Below are positions 49,385-60,342 of a stretch of 64,000 bases of DNA, piece by piece. The position numbers and the translations under genes are program-made. Positions within the stretch are counted from its first letter, which is position 1, and each line of letters begins with the position of its first letter. The stretch comes from Nomia melanderi. Its lineage: Eukaryota > Arthropoda > Insecta > Hymenoptera > Halictidae. Location: assembly GCF_051020985.1 (NCBI RefSeq), contig NC_135007.1:62001-126000 (forward strand). The letters are read 5' to 3'. The notes beneath the pieces are model-generated. The model searched no databases, was not told the DNA's origin, and worked only from the letters and a program-made list of their open reading frames with translations.

Positions 49385-49650
49385 AAATGCACAGGGACAA
49401 GGAGAGATGTCCACTCGCAGCACTCGGTCCAGTAATTATGGCAACAATGACGCCTCAGTTTCGGCACGTCCTTGTTATTGCCCGAATCGTGCTAAGAGGA
49501 ACGCAAACAAAACTAAATGCTATGAAGTGAGATATGACAAACATTGGTCAGATTTCGTTTCGACGTGGCAACTGCTTTTTATGTTTACCAAATCATGGGG
49601 ACACGGAAGCTCGGGAGCTATGTTCCCAGAAAGAACCAAGGCAGAGCATG
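49385..49650. mobile_element. Family-P copy, inverted relative to 48620
   Basis: Starts TGCACAGGGACAAGGAGAGA (49389), then CTCAGTTTCGGCACGTCCTT (49455) and CAAATCATGGGGACACGGA (49590). This is the inverse of the 48620-48920 copy. Confidence 0.7.
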
Positions 49651-50254
49651 CATTAAAAGGTGTACTATAGTTATCTGTTGTCGTCTACAACAGTCTCAGT
49701 TAATCGTGGTAGTTTCGTACGTTCTTTCGTACATCTAGAAAAGAGTTTTATTAAGAAAATAGAGATCGGTACGAGTTGGTTGGCATGTCCAAGTGAGGTA
49801 GAGACAGTGTTATTGTCGCTTTCTTGCTCATGTTTTTATTTTATAACACTCAAGAATTCTTCCAATTCGACGATGGTGTTTAATAAAAACCAAAAGTATT
49901 CGAGATTTTTGTAAGAATAACTTACAGAAAACTTTTTTATTTTCTATGAAAATCTGCCACATTCGAACTAGGATGATTTTTGGCAATTACAAAGTAAAAG
50001 TGTAAGTGAGGAAATGACAGTGACACTATCCCAACTGCCCCACACTGCCCTACACTCCAGCCCAATTCACCCAATACATACTGTGTAGAGATTAAAAGAA
50101 GTATCCTGGAACGGTATAGGGGTAAGAGAGATCTTTTGGGAGGACCGCTTATCTCCACCTCTGGCATACCGAAAAGTTCGTGCGTTCGTGTATGTCCCTA
50201 GAATATACATATGTACGAAGCTATCGCGACTGACTGAAACTTTTGTAGAGGAGA

Positions 50255-51490
50255 GTATCGTCTGGCTTAGAAGTGTTGGCGGCTTCCCATGAAAACGAGA
50301 AGTCAGGGAAGCAAGGGGACTCTTCCAGTCGCGATGTTCGGGCCGCCATCATCTTCGGCGCGTATCAATAACACAGGACGGAAGTGGGTCTAAATGCGTC
50401 GGAGTGAGATGTAACGATAGGAAACGAAGTTGGCGTGAATATAAAGCGTAAAGAAAGACTACAGAAATAGATAACATTTCTTTCGGGTAATCAGGGTGTA
50501 TTTTTTCCTCTTCTCCGTTCGACATTTTCGAAATATTTATTTTCAATTTCTTCGTCACTAAATGCGTGTAAATATTCTCATGTATAGTACAATTATTGCA
50601 ACTCTTCTTAAATTTCACATTACCGAAACAAATTTGTTGAATTTATTTTTATTGATAGATGGAATACTTTTATTTGGTGCAATACTAATTGTAACTTAAT
50701 CTAAGTTATAATTAAAACACTAGTCTTATTTATATCTTCTAATAATAAATTTAGTGTTAAATAAAGTAATTACGACGCAAAGTGTTAAGAAGTTATGTAT
50801 ACAGTTAGAACGGGAAAACAAAAATAATAAAATAATATCCATACATAAAGTACTACCCATTAAATGAAAACAACGCTATGTATATGAAACTGGCACATTG
50901 GTCTTAGTAAAGCTTTAACCGTAGCGAACAAAAATCATAAATCATAGGAATGTAATGTGAACACCAATACTAACAAGGTTATTTTTTTATTACCGTTGCG
51001 TACAATAATATATAAATACTGATATGCCTGTCGGCATATTTCCGGCTAATTGCATACCCTGAGTTTTTACTATCGCATAGTACGCGCCAAACGCCCGTTA
51101 TCCGGACAAAATTCAAATACCCAATTATTCAATATATAAGAAAATAGGATTATGTTATTTTGAAGGATAAGAATATACAAGATCCTATCTATAAGAAGAG
51201 AAAAAACACTCCATTTCTGTAATTTTTTGAATACATGTAAGCGCTGCTGTCGTATGTAATAGAATGAAACGCGAAAACATACTGGAGCGCCACCGTTTAT
51301 ATTATCGCCAACTTCATTCCGTATCGTTACATCTCACTCCGTCGCATTTAGTCCCGCTTCTGCCGTATGTTATTGCCACGCGCCGAAGACGATGGTGGCC
51401 CGAACATCGGAACTGGAAGAAAGTCCCCTTGTCTGCCTGACTTCTCGTCACCTAGAGGAGCCGCCAACACTTCTAAGTCGGACGGTACCT
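50255..51490. mobile_element. Inner inverted pair of family-P related arms
   Basis: The two arms of roughly 190-200 bp contain GCGTCGGAGTGAGATGTAAC (50397) and its inverse TACATCTCACTCCGTCGCAT (51327). The 0.85-kb spacer is AT-rich with no ORF beyond about 90 codons. It could be a longer, less deleted member of family P, or two insertions. Confidence 0.6.
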
Positions 51491-51740
51491 GCGTGAAACC
51501 CAAGAAGGTCGACGTCCGGCTACAGTTAGCGACACGATGGTATTGCGACTATGCTGGTAAATAACTGTCTCATGGCAACGTTCATGCAAATATTATTGAG
51601 AGTTGACTTGATATGAAGCAGTGTATCTGTGTATGACCGTTTCGACAAATCGCACGCTAAGGTTGTAAATGCGTGAGACAATGGGCGGGCCTCCTTCCAC
51701 TCTGGCCACTCAGACCTGCATTCCTCAACCCAGCCATTAA

Positions 51741-52043
51741 TTAAACTCCTTACGATACATGGAATTCAATTTCGTGGTAGGAAAAGTTTTCATGACTATT
51801 AGAATTTCGGAAACTATAGGGTTGCAAAACTTTTGGATTTCTTCGACATTTACCAATTTAACGAAAAACGGAAGCAAAGAGAGGAAACTGCGGTATTATC
51901 TTGAAAAAAAATTAAACATTTCTATTTTGAACTGAATTAAAAATAATTCCTATAATTCAAGCTTATTAATTTAATTGAAAATTATCTTATCTTTAATACA
52001 ATTTAAATCTGTGCTTTTACAGTGGTCATTTCTTCTGTTTCAG
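51741..52043. other. Intron end ahead of exon 52044
   Basis: AT-rich, ending in two in-frame acceptors: TTTTACAG (ending 52022) and TCTGTTTCAG (ending 52043). See the exon entry. Confidence 0.45.
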
Positions 52044-52221
52044 GGGGATGTAGTAGTATTAGGGAAATACAGTCCGATAGGGGTGGGGAAGGGAAGAGAA
52101 TCAGAGAATGCTAGGTACTGTGATATCGAATTCATAAACAACAACACGATGGTAAAACCTATAAACCATCTCAAAAATGTCGCCGCCAATGACTTTTTAA
52201 CCGTCCTGTCGGCTCAAACTG
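52044..52221 (+). CDS. Internal coding exon, product unknown
   Basis: A strong pyrimidine-rich acceptor (TTCTTCTGTTTCAG) and a near-perfect donor (GTAAGT at 52222) bound 59 codons plus one base. It begins GDVVVLGKYSPIGVGKG and ends FLTVLSAQTG, the last Gly being completed across the splice. It starts at codon position 1, as required after 47913, and its single overhanging G joins GC at 60216 to make a Gly codon, spanning a 7,994-bp intron. The Gly-rich start and hydrophobic beginning match no family I know. A second acceptor 21 bp upstream would add seven in-frame residues (WSFLLFQ). Confidence 0.65.
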
Positions 52222-53412
52222 GTAAGTATAAGTTTTCTACCGTTTTGCATCTTATTATCTTTTTAATGCCAAAAATATACGCCCCACGCGGCGTGGTAGT
52301 CATTTTTTTTACTGCGATTTGCTTTAACGTTAAAAATGCGGTTCCCAATCGGCAAGAAACTGTACTGTAAAAGTTGCAACATTCTGTAATAATTGTGCGG
52401 ATAAACCACATTTATGTTTGCCCTGTTTTAACCGTGTTCACCGTAACATCCCTTCCTGATTATATACAAACTTGTCACATAAATATAATATTAAATATAT
52501 TTCAACTAACATGTTTTCCTTTAAACTAATATAGACATCATAAAAAAATATTATGCGCGAGGATGCGACTCGCTCGGTAGAGTAATGTACAGTCAGGTAT
52601 TTGTTAAACTAATTCCTAAAAAAATTAATTTATTGCTTTGTTGTGTTATGCGTTTTAAACTATACACCCTTTTCTTGACAGTTATGAGTTTTGCATTATT
52701 TTAATCATTGTAAGGCATACTCCAGAAACGAAACAATACAGTTGTATACGTATACGCTCCACGCGACCTGAACGGAAAGTCTTCAAAAAACGATCTGGCA
52801 GGGAACGTGTTAAGAGATGTAGTTCTCTTTTAGGTCAAATTACAGGAAAGCTACTTTTTCTCTGATTTCAATGATTTTTGAATATGTAGTAAAAGTCAGC
52901 ATTTTAATTAATATTTTGTCTTCCATATAACTAGCGGTCGGGTTTAGTTTCCGAGATATTATCAAAAAGCTCTCGGTACAATACACTGAATTCGATAGTA
53001 CGTCCGTTTTATTCATGCAACAGTGAAATATTTCTGTAATTATTGAAAATACGAAAATAATTTTTCAGATAAGAGTTATTCTGCATGATGTGAGATATTT
53101 AGTAAGTTATTTCGATGCTTTTATGTTGTTATTTAAAAAGACCTCAAGGTCAATGCAATTTTTTAAAACGGAACTACGTATGTGTTTTCATTGTTGTAAG
53201 TTTAATTTTTTTCAAGACGAATACAACGATGTGATTAATGTTTACGTTTAATTAATAATATATCGACTATTTTTATAAATATTTGTAGGGATCCTTGGCT
53301 TTGATAGATCTTCTCTTGTCTCGCGAGTGACGAAACAATTGAATATCGTCTGAATATCGCTAATTCTACTAATTTAACGTATTCAATGATGGTATGTATT
53401 ATTTCTTATTAA
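52222..53412. other. Intron, repeat fragments
   Basis: Holds the diverged direct copy (about 52990-53125) of the 33440-33610 repeat. Otherwise AT-rich and non-coding. Confidence 0.45.
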
Positions 53413-53832
53413 TCCTTTCGCTGCGACGGATGACTATAATCAACGGTCACAAAAATTTAGGCACAAATTAAGAAAAGTGCTGTCGCTCTTTTTTTATGTG
53501 TTTTTGTGTGTTTTGAAAAGTTTTATACAGAATATTATTATTAAAAAGTTATTACTCAATATTATGTTATGAATATAATTACTATTTTGTTGTGTAGTGT
53601 AAAAATGTTAATTGTACTGTTTAATTATAAAAATACGTTCATTGAAAAATTATAAATATATTGCTATGAATACAAATCATTTTGCTTCTAAAAGCGATGT
53701 TACAATGGCGTTTTTGAGACAAAAGACTTGGACCCAAATGCTGAAGACTGCGCGCGCGCAATGTTTACACCTATGTCACGGCGCTTCGTTCTGCGGCAGG
53801 GATCTGTAGCAAGGCCCGCTGTAGGGAAAGGG
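53413..53832. mobile_element. piggyBac-like MITE, TTAA-flanked
   Basis: Ends TCCTTTCGCTGCGACGG and CCCGCTGTAGGGAAAGG are imperfect inverted repeats between two TTAA tetranucleotides (53409-53412 and 53833-53836). The 65-codon ORF at 53612-53809 lies inside and shows no transposase motif. Confidence 0.75.
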
Positions 53833-54510
53833 TTAAAGAGGATGTGTAATTTAATACCATAATAATAACCAAATTTTAAAAATAATAACGAAAATATTTT
53901 AAATACTGGAGGTCACGTAGAAGGTTAACTGAAATTTTATAAAATATTGCATTTCTACAACAGTGAAAAAACATTCGTCTTTTTTCATTCTCCTATCATA
54001 ACTTTTCCATAAAATTCAATGTTTTCAAAATAAATATGGGTCTCAATGTAGTACCAAAAAGGATAATAAATTTCATATACTTCTTAGTGATAAATAATAC
54101 GTATTAAAAAGTAATTGAAATCGGAGAAGAAGTAGTTCTTCCTTAACTTCACCCCTTTTTATTTCAAGCTTTTATTTGATTTACACTATAAAGAAATCTT
54201 AATCCTCACTGTACATCGTCTAGGTCCATTCGGATCCTGAGCCGATGACCGTGTTTTTTGTTACAAACTCTGCATTGTTCAACTATTTATGATTGTTCAT
54301 GCTGTTGTGATTTCAACAGATTGCAGCGGCTAGTTGATGGTTAGGTTAATGAGTTTAATGTAATTGTATTAGTTAGTGTAGTTGTTTATTTTTCTGAGCG
54401 TTAGAGTTACGTCTAATTTTGTACAGGAACACGACTTTGCTCGAATTACGGATTACAACTAGGGATCAAGGTTTGCACCGTGTATCGGAAAGTAACGTGT
54501 ATACGTATAT
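53833..54510. other. No supported gene
   Basis: Intron sequence; nothing recognised. Confidence 0.4.
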
Positions 54511-54565
54511 ACATGGTGTTTCTAAAATATACCGCACAAATGATAGGGCGTATATAATTGTGAAC
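54511..54565. mobile_element. Left terminus related to the 462-1676 element
   Basis: CATGGTGTTTCTAAAATATA followed by CCGCACAAATGATAGGGCG is the start of an arm of the 462-1676 type and is the inverse of the terminus at about 59905-59945. Similarity fades after about 55 bp. Confidence 0.5.
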
Positions 54566-55138
54566 AGAAGGATAAGGGAATGCTCGGTTGAGCAACTGTG
54601 ACAACTCAGTTTCGACAGACTTCACGTGATTTTAGATACACGTGTATAGAGTGTTTCTAAGTGACATGTCCTGACCACCACAACGTGATTTCATGCCTTC
54701 GATTTGATGGGAAGGTGTCTAAGAAAGTATGTAATGCTAAAAGTCACTGACAAAGTAAGGACCCCAATTGCCCGACTCTGATTTTAATAGTTTTTTCCTA
54801 AGATGGTAGTATACACATCCATAATGATATGGGTAACATATCAGGTGTAATTACTCAATAGTTTTGGAGGTATAAGCAATTAAGGTTACGTACCTTTTAG
54901 ATGTATCATAATCGTAGCAATCAAAATATTTTTGCCCAAACAGACTCGTTGATTACTTTGTATCACGAACACGCAGGGATCGATTCCAGATCATGGCATT
55001 TTTCACTTATTTATTCGTTTTTTACTGTGACAAATATGTGCATAATGTTCAATGAAAATAATCCGGAACACAGGCGAAACAAAAAATTCTTGTGGAAAAA
55101 TACAAAAAAGTAAAATTTAAAAAAAATTAGAACCCGAG
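54566..55138. other. No supported gene
   Basis: Contains a segment (54780-54900, around AATTACTCAATAGTTTTGGAG) that reappears in inverted form near 55930-56040 (CCAGAACTATTGTGTAATTAC), flanking the 55141-55863 element. This suggests that the latter inserted into an older foldback sequence. Confidence 0.45.
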
Positions 55139-55140
55139 TA

Positions 55141-55863
55141 CAGTGAGGCTTGCTTGAATTCCACAATTTCGGGTCTCTGCAGTGGAATTTACGCGAGCAG
55201 AAGAAACATGAGGAAGCTATTTCCTACCAGCAATTGAGTTGAGCACAGCCTGACAAAGGCAAAGAATCGCTATAGTGAGTGAAAGCGAAATAGACACAGT
55301 CCGAGGGTCGAAACGCTGGGCTTCAAAGCGATGTCGCACGTATCAAATACAAACATGCAAAAATTTCAATTGCAGTCATTTTAACCTTACCTTCTTAAAT
55401 ATAGTGCCAGTGAATTTCTGAGATTGTTCTGATTGAAATGAATCTAAACACGATGAAAATCGGACTAATTTTGCCGACTTAATGTAATTAACGAAATTAA
55501 AGGTTCATTTCCCCCAAATAAATAAAACTAGATCGATTTACGTCACGTTTGCTCTCGTTTTAATCAGAAAAATTGCAGCAATCCATGGGTATCGCATTTG
55601 AGAAGGTAAAATTACCGCAGTTGAAATTTTCTTGATTGCACGAGTATATTTGACACATGCGGCGTCGCTTTGAAGTTCTGCGCTGCGGCCCTCGATGGTC
55701 GATGGACTACGTTTATCCCGTTTCTCTCCATTGTATTCATTTTCTGTCTCTGTCTTTTGGGGCACGCCAGACTGCGCTCAAGATAGCGAGTGGGGGAAGA
55801 GTAGGGATGGTGTTTTGCAATTTAGCCGAGCAGATTTCTGTGGAGTTCAAGCGAACCTTACTG
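55141..55863. mobile_element. TA-flanked element with about 240-bp inverted arms
   Basis: Ends CAGTGAGGCTTGCTTGAATT and, inverted, CAGTAAGGTTCGCTTGAACT lie next to TA on both sides (55139-55140, 55864-55865). The arms continue through CAAAGCGATGTCGCA (left) and TGCGGCGTCGCTTTGAAG (right). The centre holds AGTGCCAGTGAATTTCTGAG and a hairpin TTCTGATTGAAA...GTTTTAATCAGAA that is also found in the Transib-like copies. Fragments lie at 31920, 37060 and 39180. No transposase; ORFs on both strands (55538-55866) are arm-encoded. Confidence 0.75.
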
Positions 55864-56339
55864 TAATGTGATGATCTGGAATCAACCCCAGGATCTTGGA
55901 GTTAGGAAGCTGTCAACAAGCCCACTTTAACTTTAATTGCTTGTATCTCCAGAACTATTGTGTAATTACACCTAATATTTTACACATACCATTAGGAACA
56001 TGTATACTACCATCTCGCAAAAAACTATCAAAATCGAATAATTGAAGTCCTTCTCTTTTGAGATTTTGATTTTGGCGATCTTCTATTTTCGAATGAGAAC
56101 TTCAACGGTATTTTGCGAAAAATGAATCATTTCCGACCCCTGGTTATTTTTAAACTATATACCTCCGCGACGAGTAAAATACGATATAGCGATACAAAAT
56201 TTTAATCCTTTCCTTCAAAGTCAGAATGAATTTTGTGGTTATTTTCTTATATTTTTATCCATCAAATTGAAAGTGTAGAATCACACCGTCGTCTAGAGGT
56301 ATTGTTTCACATATATTTAAATTGGGCGCGTGAAAAGTA
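55864..56339. other. No supported gene
   Basis: Non-coding repeat-like sequence; partly the inverse of 54780-54900. Confidence 0.4.
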
Positions 56340-56553
56340 TTAGGTGCCGGAAAAAGTTCGTAGGATTTTCATTATTGGCAATGAGTTGAGATTTGATTTC
56401 AATCAAAATTTCAGTAGTTTAATCAGTGAAATTGGTATTAGTAGCAAATTATGTTTATGCCGTTTATCAAATAAAATTAAATTATTTTACAAAAACGTTG
56501 TTTGCGTTTAAATATTGATGTAAGAACCTGCACGAACTTTTTCCGGTATCTTA
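56340..56553. mobile_element. Mariner-type MITE
   Basis: Ends TTAGGTGCCGGAAAAAGTTC and, inverted, TAAGATACCGGAAAAAGTTC form clear terminal repeats extending through GT. The 214-bp element has an AT-rich centre. The style of the ends (about 25-30 bp repeats with AAAAAGTTCGT) is that of mariner elements as I know them; TA precedes the left end. Confidence 0.7.
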
Positions 56554-56839
56554 CATTTACATAGTTGCATGTATCATCCGTTGCAGCGAATCTGACACTC
56601 GTGACGTCATATGGGCAGAAACAGTCGCTGGCTAAGTTCGTCTATCCCTCCTCTGCGGTTCCGAGAAATCTAACTGCGAGTCCGGAAACGGCACTTTGCG
56701 CTCCTAGTCGCGCGACGCGAATAGTGTGCATGGGGGCCTCAGCGAATCATATACTAGGACGGAAAATTCGTGTAGGCAAGGGGTGTGCCTTCAAATCTGA
56801 CCACTCAGACGAAAGTGACACGTTCGCTGCAACGGACGG

Positions 56840-57055
56840 TATATACAGTGTACCGTCTGACTTAGAAGTGTTGGCAGCTCCTTTAGGTGTCGGAAAGTCA
56901 GGGAGACAAGGGAACGAACATTGACGTCGAATTTCGTTTCGACGGTTTCTTATTTTTATGGAACCCCAGGGATATGGAGGCTTGCCTACTACGTTTCTTG
57001 GACGAAACGAGGTGGAACGTATGGCCGATTCTCCTTACCCCTGTGCACTTAGTCT
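56840..57055. mobile_element. Family-P related copy
   Basis: GTCTGACTTAGAAGTGTTGG (56857) and CAGGGAGACAAGGGAACGAA match the inner arms at 50255/51490, and the right end TCTCCTTACCCCTGTGCACT matches other family-P ends. The 119-codon ORF at 56565-56924 overlaps it and the preceding GC-rich segment and shows no known domain. Confidence 0.6.
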
Positions 57056-58589
57056 ATAGGTAGTTGGTACAAGAATGGGTCATAGACAATAATTTGTTTC
57101 ATAAGTTGTTAAAAGGTCCTGAATTTAAAATCATTATTTATTTATTAGGCGAGTTCCCTGTATTTTGGTTCGAGCCGAGTCGGAGAAATTCGGTCGGGCG
57201 CTCGTGGCGCTGCAACGAGACTGTATAGTGGCGTAGATTACTACAGCCGAGAGAGTTGTGTTTAGTTGTGTATGTATAGGTAGCAGATTTTTGTGATTAT
57301 CTATAAAACTAGAAAGTAGCGACACTTTTGTCACAAGAATGAGTTACTTTAGAATTACGTCCCCGTACAATATATCCAAAAATCACCGAAATTGGTGAGG
57401 AGCACCCCGAAGTAAATAATTACCGTAATATTTAATTTATAATCAGAAACAGTGAGTACCATTTAAATTCGTCGAATTCAATTTAGAATTTTCATAAACA
57501 ACCAAACGGTTTGGCTTTCCCCACTCCGCCTTAGCCCTTCTACGATCCCATTCCTCATCAGCGAGCACCCTTCAACAGCCTCCACAACCACCGCAGAAGC
57601 CTACGGTAACGCCAAGAAAAGGGTAATTCATGTTTCCCTCAATTTCCCCGATCTGGTCACACTGGATTGTCTGAATGATCTCGGTCAGCCCTTACAGTTT
57701 CGGGTTGCTCAAATGTTGCAGCCTCCCACCGGGGCTTACCCGAGTTTTTTCGGCTCGGCCCGAACAGTCGAGTACCCGACACACTCGGCAGCCCGTACAC
57801 GCTTATTCTTTATAAGTTTACTGACAAGGGAAGTTATCAAATCTGGGAATTAAAAAAATTATGGAACTTTAATTTAATAAATTACAATTTATTAGGCTTG
57901 ACTTACACTACTTATACACAGACTTTCATAATTTTTTGAATTTCCGAGTTCGATAATTTGCCTCGTGAGTGTTGCATCACATAATTCGGCCAACCAGAGA
58001 TTTCCATTCAATTTTAAGCATTTGTACAACTCGTACAACAATTTTGTGTTTACTTGTGTCTAACAAGGGAAGGACGGAAGGACCTCAACTGTCCCCTTCA
58101 GATTTGAATGATTTTTTGTAGGATAACAGTATGCTTGTATTTGTTAATATTTATACAATACTAGGCGAGGATAGCCAAGAATTTCGAAGATGTAGGCATT
58201 TGAAATTACGTACCTTGAATGTATATTACGATTATAATTTGAAGATGATGTTTCTTGAATTCGAGTCCTGTTGGATTACACACATTCTTTTTTTTGTTTT
58301 TCTCAATTTTTTAACTTTCTACTCTTTTGAAAGTGTACATAGCGCTGGGTGATAATTATCGTATACAATAATATAAGAGACAGAGAAAAGTCAAGTAAAT
58401 AAAAACACAGATAACATGAAATTATATGCCCTTATTCTTTCTATTATATGCCCTATAATGATCATAGCATTTTATAACACCTTCTACATACTTTTATTCT
58501 ACTAAACAATTTTTATTTTATTAGAATAATACTATTTGTATTCGTATAAACACAATCATTAACGATTTATTAATATATGTTATATTACA
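57056..58589. other. GC-rich repeat-like segments, no supported gene
   Basis: Two blocks differ strongly from the AT-rich background: 57145-57260 (GGCGCTCGTGGCGCTGC) and 57510-57800 (GGCTCGGCCCGAAC, CCCGACACACTCGG). No frame is open for long through them. They look like fragments of a larger transposon, but I could not place them. The rest is AT-rich. Confidence 0.4.
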
Positions 58590-58805
58590 ACTCGGTCCAC
58601 TTCGGCTTTCGGCGCATGATCATTATTGGCGCGCGGCAATAAGAAAGGACAAAAGCCAGATCGAATGCGACGGAGTGAGACGGAACTATAGAGAATTTTG
58701 TTTTCTATCGTTACGTTTCACTTCATCGCATTCAGTCTCGCTTCCATCCTTTATTTTCCGAATGAAAGACTTCCCTTGCCCCTGTGCTCTTTTAGCTTAT
58801 TGGTC
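58590..58805. mobile_element. Family-P copy with internal palindrome
   Basis: GAATGCGACGGAGTGAGACG (58663) is mirrored by CGTTTCACTTCATCGCATTC (58713), and CTTCCCTTGCCCCTGTGC (58770) is the family end. Similar in build to the copy at 32605. A degenerate fragment of the family is also visible at about 59280-59350. Confidence 0.7.
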
Positions 58806-60215
58806 GATGGAGCTGCGATGGAGCTGCAAACGTAAGAGCTGCAATGTAGATACTATATAAAACGCATTGCAGAAGTCAAAGGCGTTAATTACGGTTCTGA
58901 GTGAAATGCGTTTAAAAATTAGTTTCTCATTTCTTTAACTATGACGCAGCAGGATAAAAATTCTGGAAAAAAATTTAGAATGTTTGTCATACTAATATAC
59001 TATTGTAAAAATTAAAAAGTCGCCGTTTGAAAGCTTCAGTGCGAAGTCTACACTTTTTTACCCTTTTGGAGGTTTTTCATTTTTCACCCTAAAGGTTTGG
59101 AACAAAAAAATATCCACAAATTTTCAGCCATATATTGTTATATCGGAAATGCCTCAGAATTTTTCCAAGATTTGTACATACCATTAAATTGGGAAAATAA
59201 AACAAAAACTGATATTTGAATTTACACTTTAACTGCCCGCAGTGATGATACCTGACGGATATTGCGGTTCTCCTTTTATGGGTATAGGGGCAGAGAGATA
59301 CTTGATTGACCAACAATAACGCCTCAGCTTTGGCAGATTCTCGTAGTAACTCAACCTTCAGAATGTTGTAAAACGAATGAAACTCTTGTAGATTCCCATA
59401 AGGACGCATATGAGAGTAACGGAACGAACGAATATCGATTAGTTGGTGTAGCGAGTGCAATGACTGCGTTCTTAGCTGTGAATCCACGACTCGATCGATG
59501 AACAATGTCGTCCACATTTTCAGTCTGTCAACCCATCCTGCAACAAACAAGGACCCTGAACGCTATGTTCCTTTCCCATGAAAGATCCACTGTTCGTCAA
59601 GTACTGTGAATATCGGTGAACCGGCTTTGTATTATATATTCACACTTTGGGAACGGCTTGAGCTTTGTAGGATGTTTCACGGACACTTCACGATTAACAG
59701 CCAACACCGTCATATATAGCAGTTCACACTCCATAACTTTTGTCTTAAGCGCATCATATCATTCATATTTTTCAAGACAATTAGGTATTCTCATTTCACT
59801 TGCAATAAATTTTCTGTCAATACAAGACTTATTTCTATCTCGGACACTGTGGAGACTTCGACCTATGTACTCTAACGCATTTTTTTTCACTCTGTTCAGT
59901 GTTTTATTCGTCATTTCATTTGTGCGGTATACACTTTGAGCACCTCGTATCTAGTTCAGTTGAAAAAATCCCGAGAAAGCGTTTATTGAAGTGTAGGAAA
60001 ATCAGCTAAAATAGAATGTTTTTATTTCCTCCCTCCGACTGTTTCCATTAAGTTTCAGGTATTTTACTAAACGCTAATGTCTGGGGTTATAGGGGAATTT
60101 CCCCAAAATATAGGTATTGTGTATAATAAGACAGTTAATGAAATGAGATTGAATGCTAACAAGTTGTTGTCCTAATAAATGTAATTTCTTAGAAATCGTT
60201 TTCCTTTTCTTTCAG
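58806..60215. other. 3' part of the long intron
   Basis: Contains a 153-codon minus-strand ORF (59089-59550) with no recognised motif that overlaps a degenerate family-P fragment, and a terminus of the 462-1676 type at 59690-59945. It ends in the acceptor TTTTCTTTCAG (ending 60215). Confidence 0.45.
59690..59945. mobile_element. Right terminus related to the 462-1676 element
   Basis: Diverged arm ending TTTGTGCGGTATACACTTTG, inverse of the terminus at 54511. The two could bound one 5.4-kb element that has received many insertions, or be two separate solo ends. Confidence 0.5.
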
Positions 60216-60308
60216 GCAAGTCCACCTTGACCAGTCGAAGCCCGACCTGCCAGTCAGTGGCGTCGTTAACCACAAAACACCCAACAAGAAATCACCTTCT
60301 AACTTACG

Positions 60309-60342
<34 letters not shown>

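Larger units (their letters stand above)
49140..51740. mobile_element. Nested inverted-repeat structure, 2.6 kb
   Basis: The outer left arm (GAGTGACCAGAGTG, GCCCCGCCCATTGTCTCCC, CTAGCGTGCGATTTGCC; 49178-49250) is mirrored by the outer right arm (GACAAATCGCACGCTAA at 51645, GAGACAATGGGCGGGCCTCC at 51675, ACTCTGGCCACTCAGAC at 51700). An inner pair (about 50255-50440 and 51284-51490) is also inverted: CTTAGAAGTGTTGGCGGC at 50268 against GCCGCCAACACTTCTAAGT at 51461. The family-P copy at 49385-49650 lies between the left arms. The whole block can fold into one long hairpin. It carries no transposase; the ORFs here (49020-49670, 51367-51564) are repeat-encoded. Confidence 0.7.

Noticed and set aside
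49020..49670. Cluster of ORFs of 70-126 codons on both strands
   Set aside because: All lie in family-P and inverted-arm sequence; their GC content, not selection, keeps them open.
59089..59550. 153-codon minus-strand ORF
   Set aside because: Overlaps a degenerate family-P fragment and shows no known motif; likely fortuitous.
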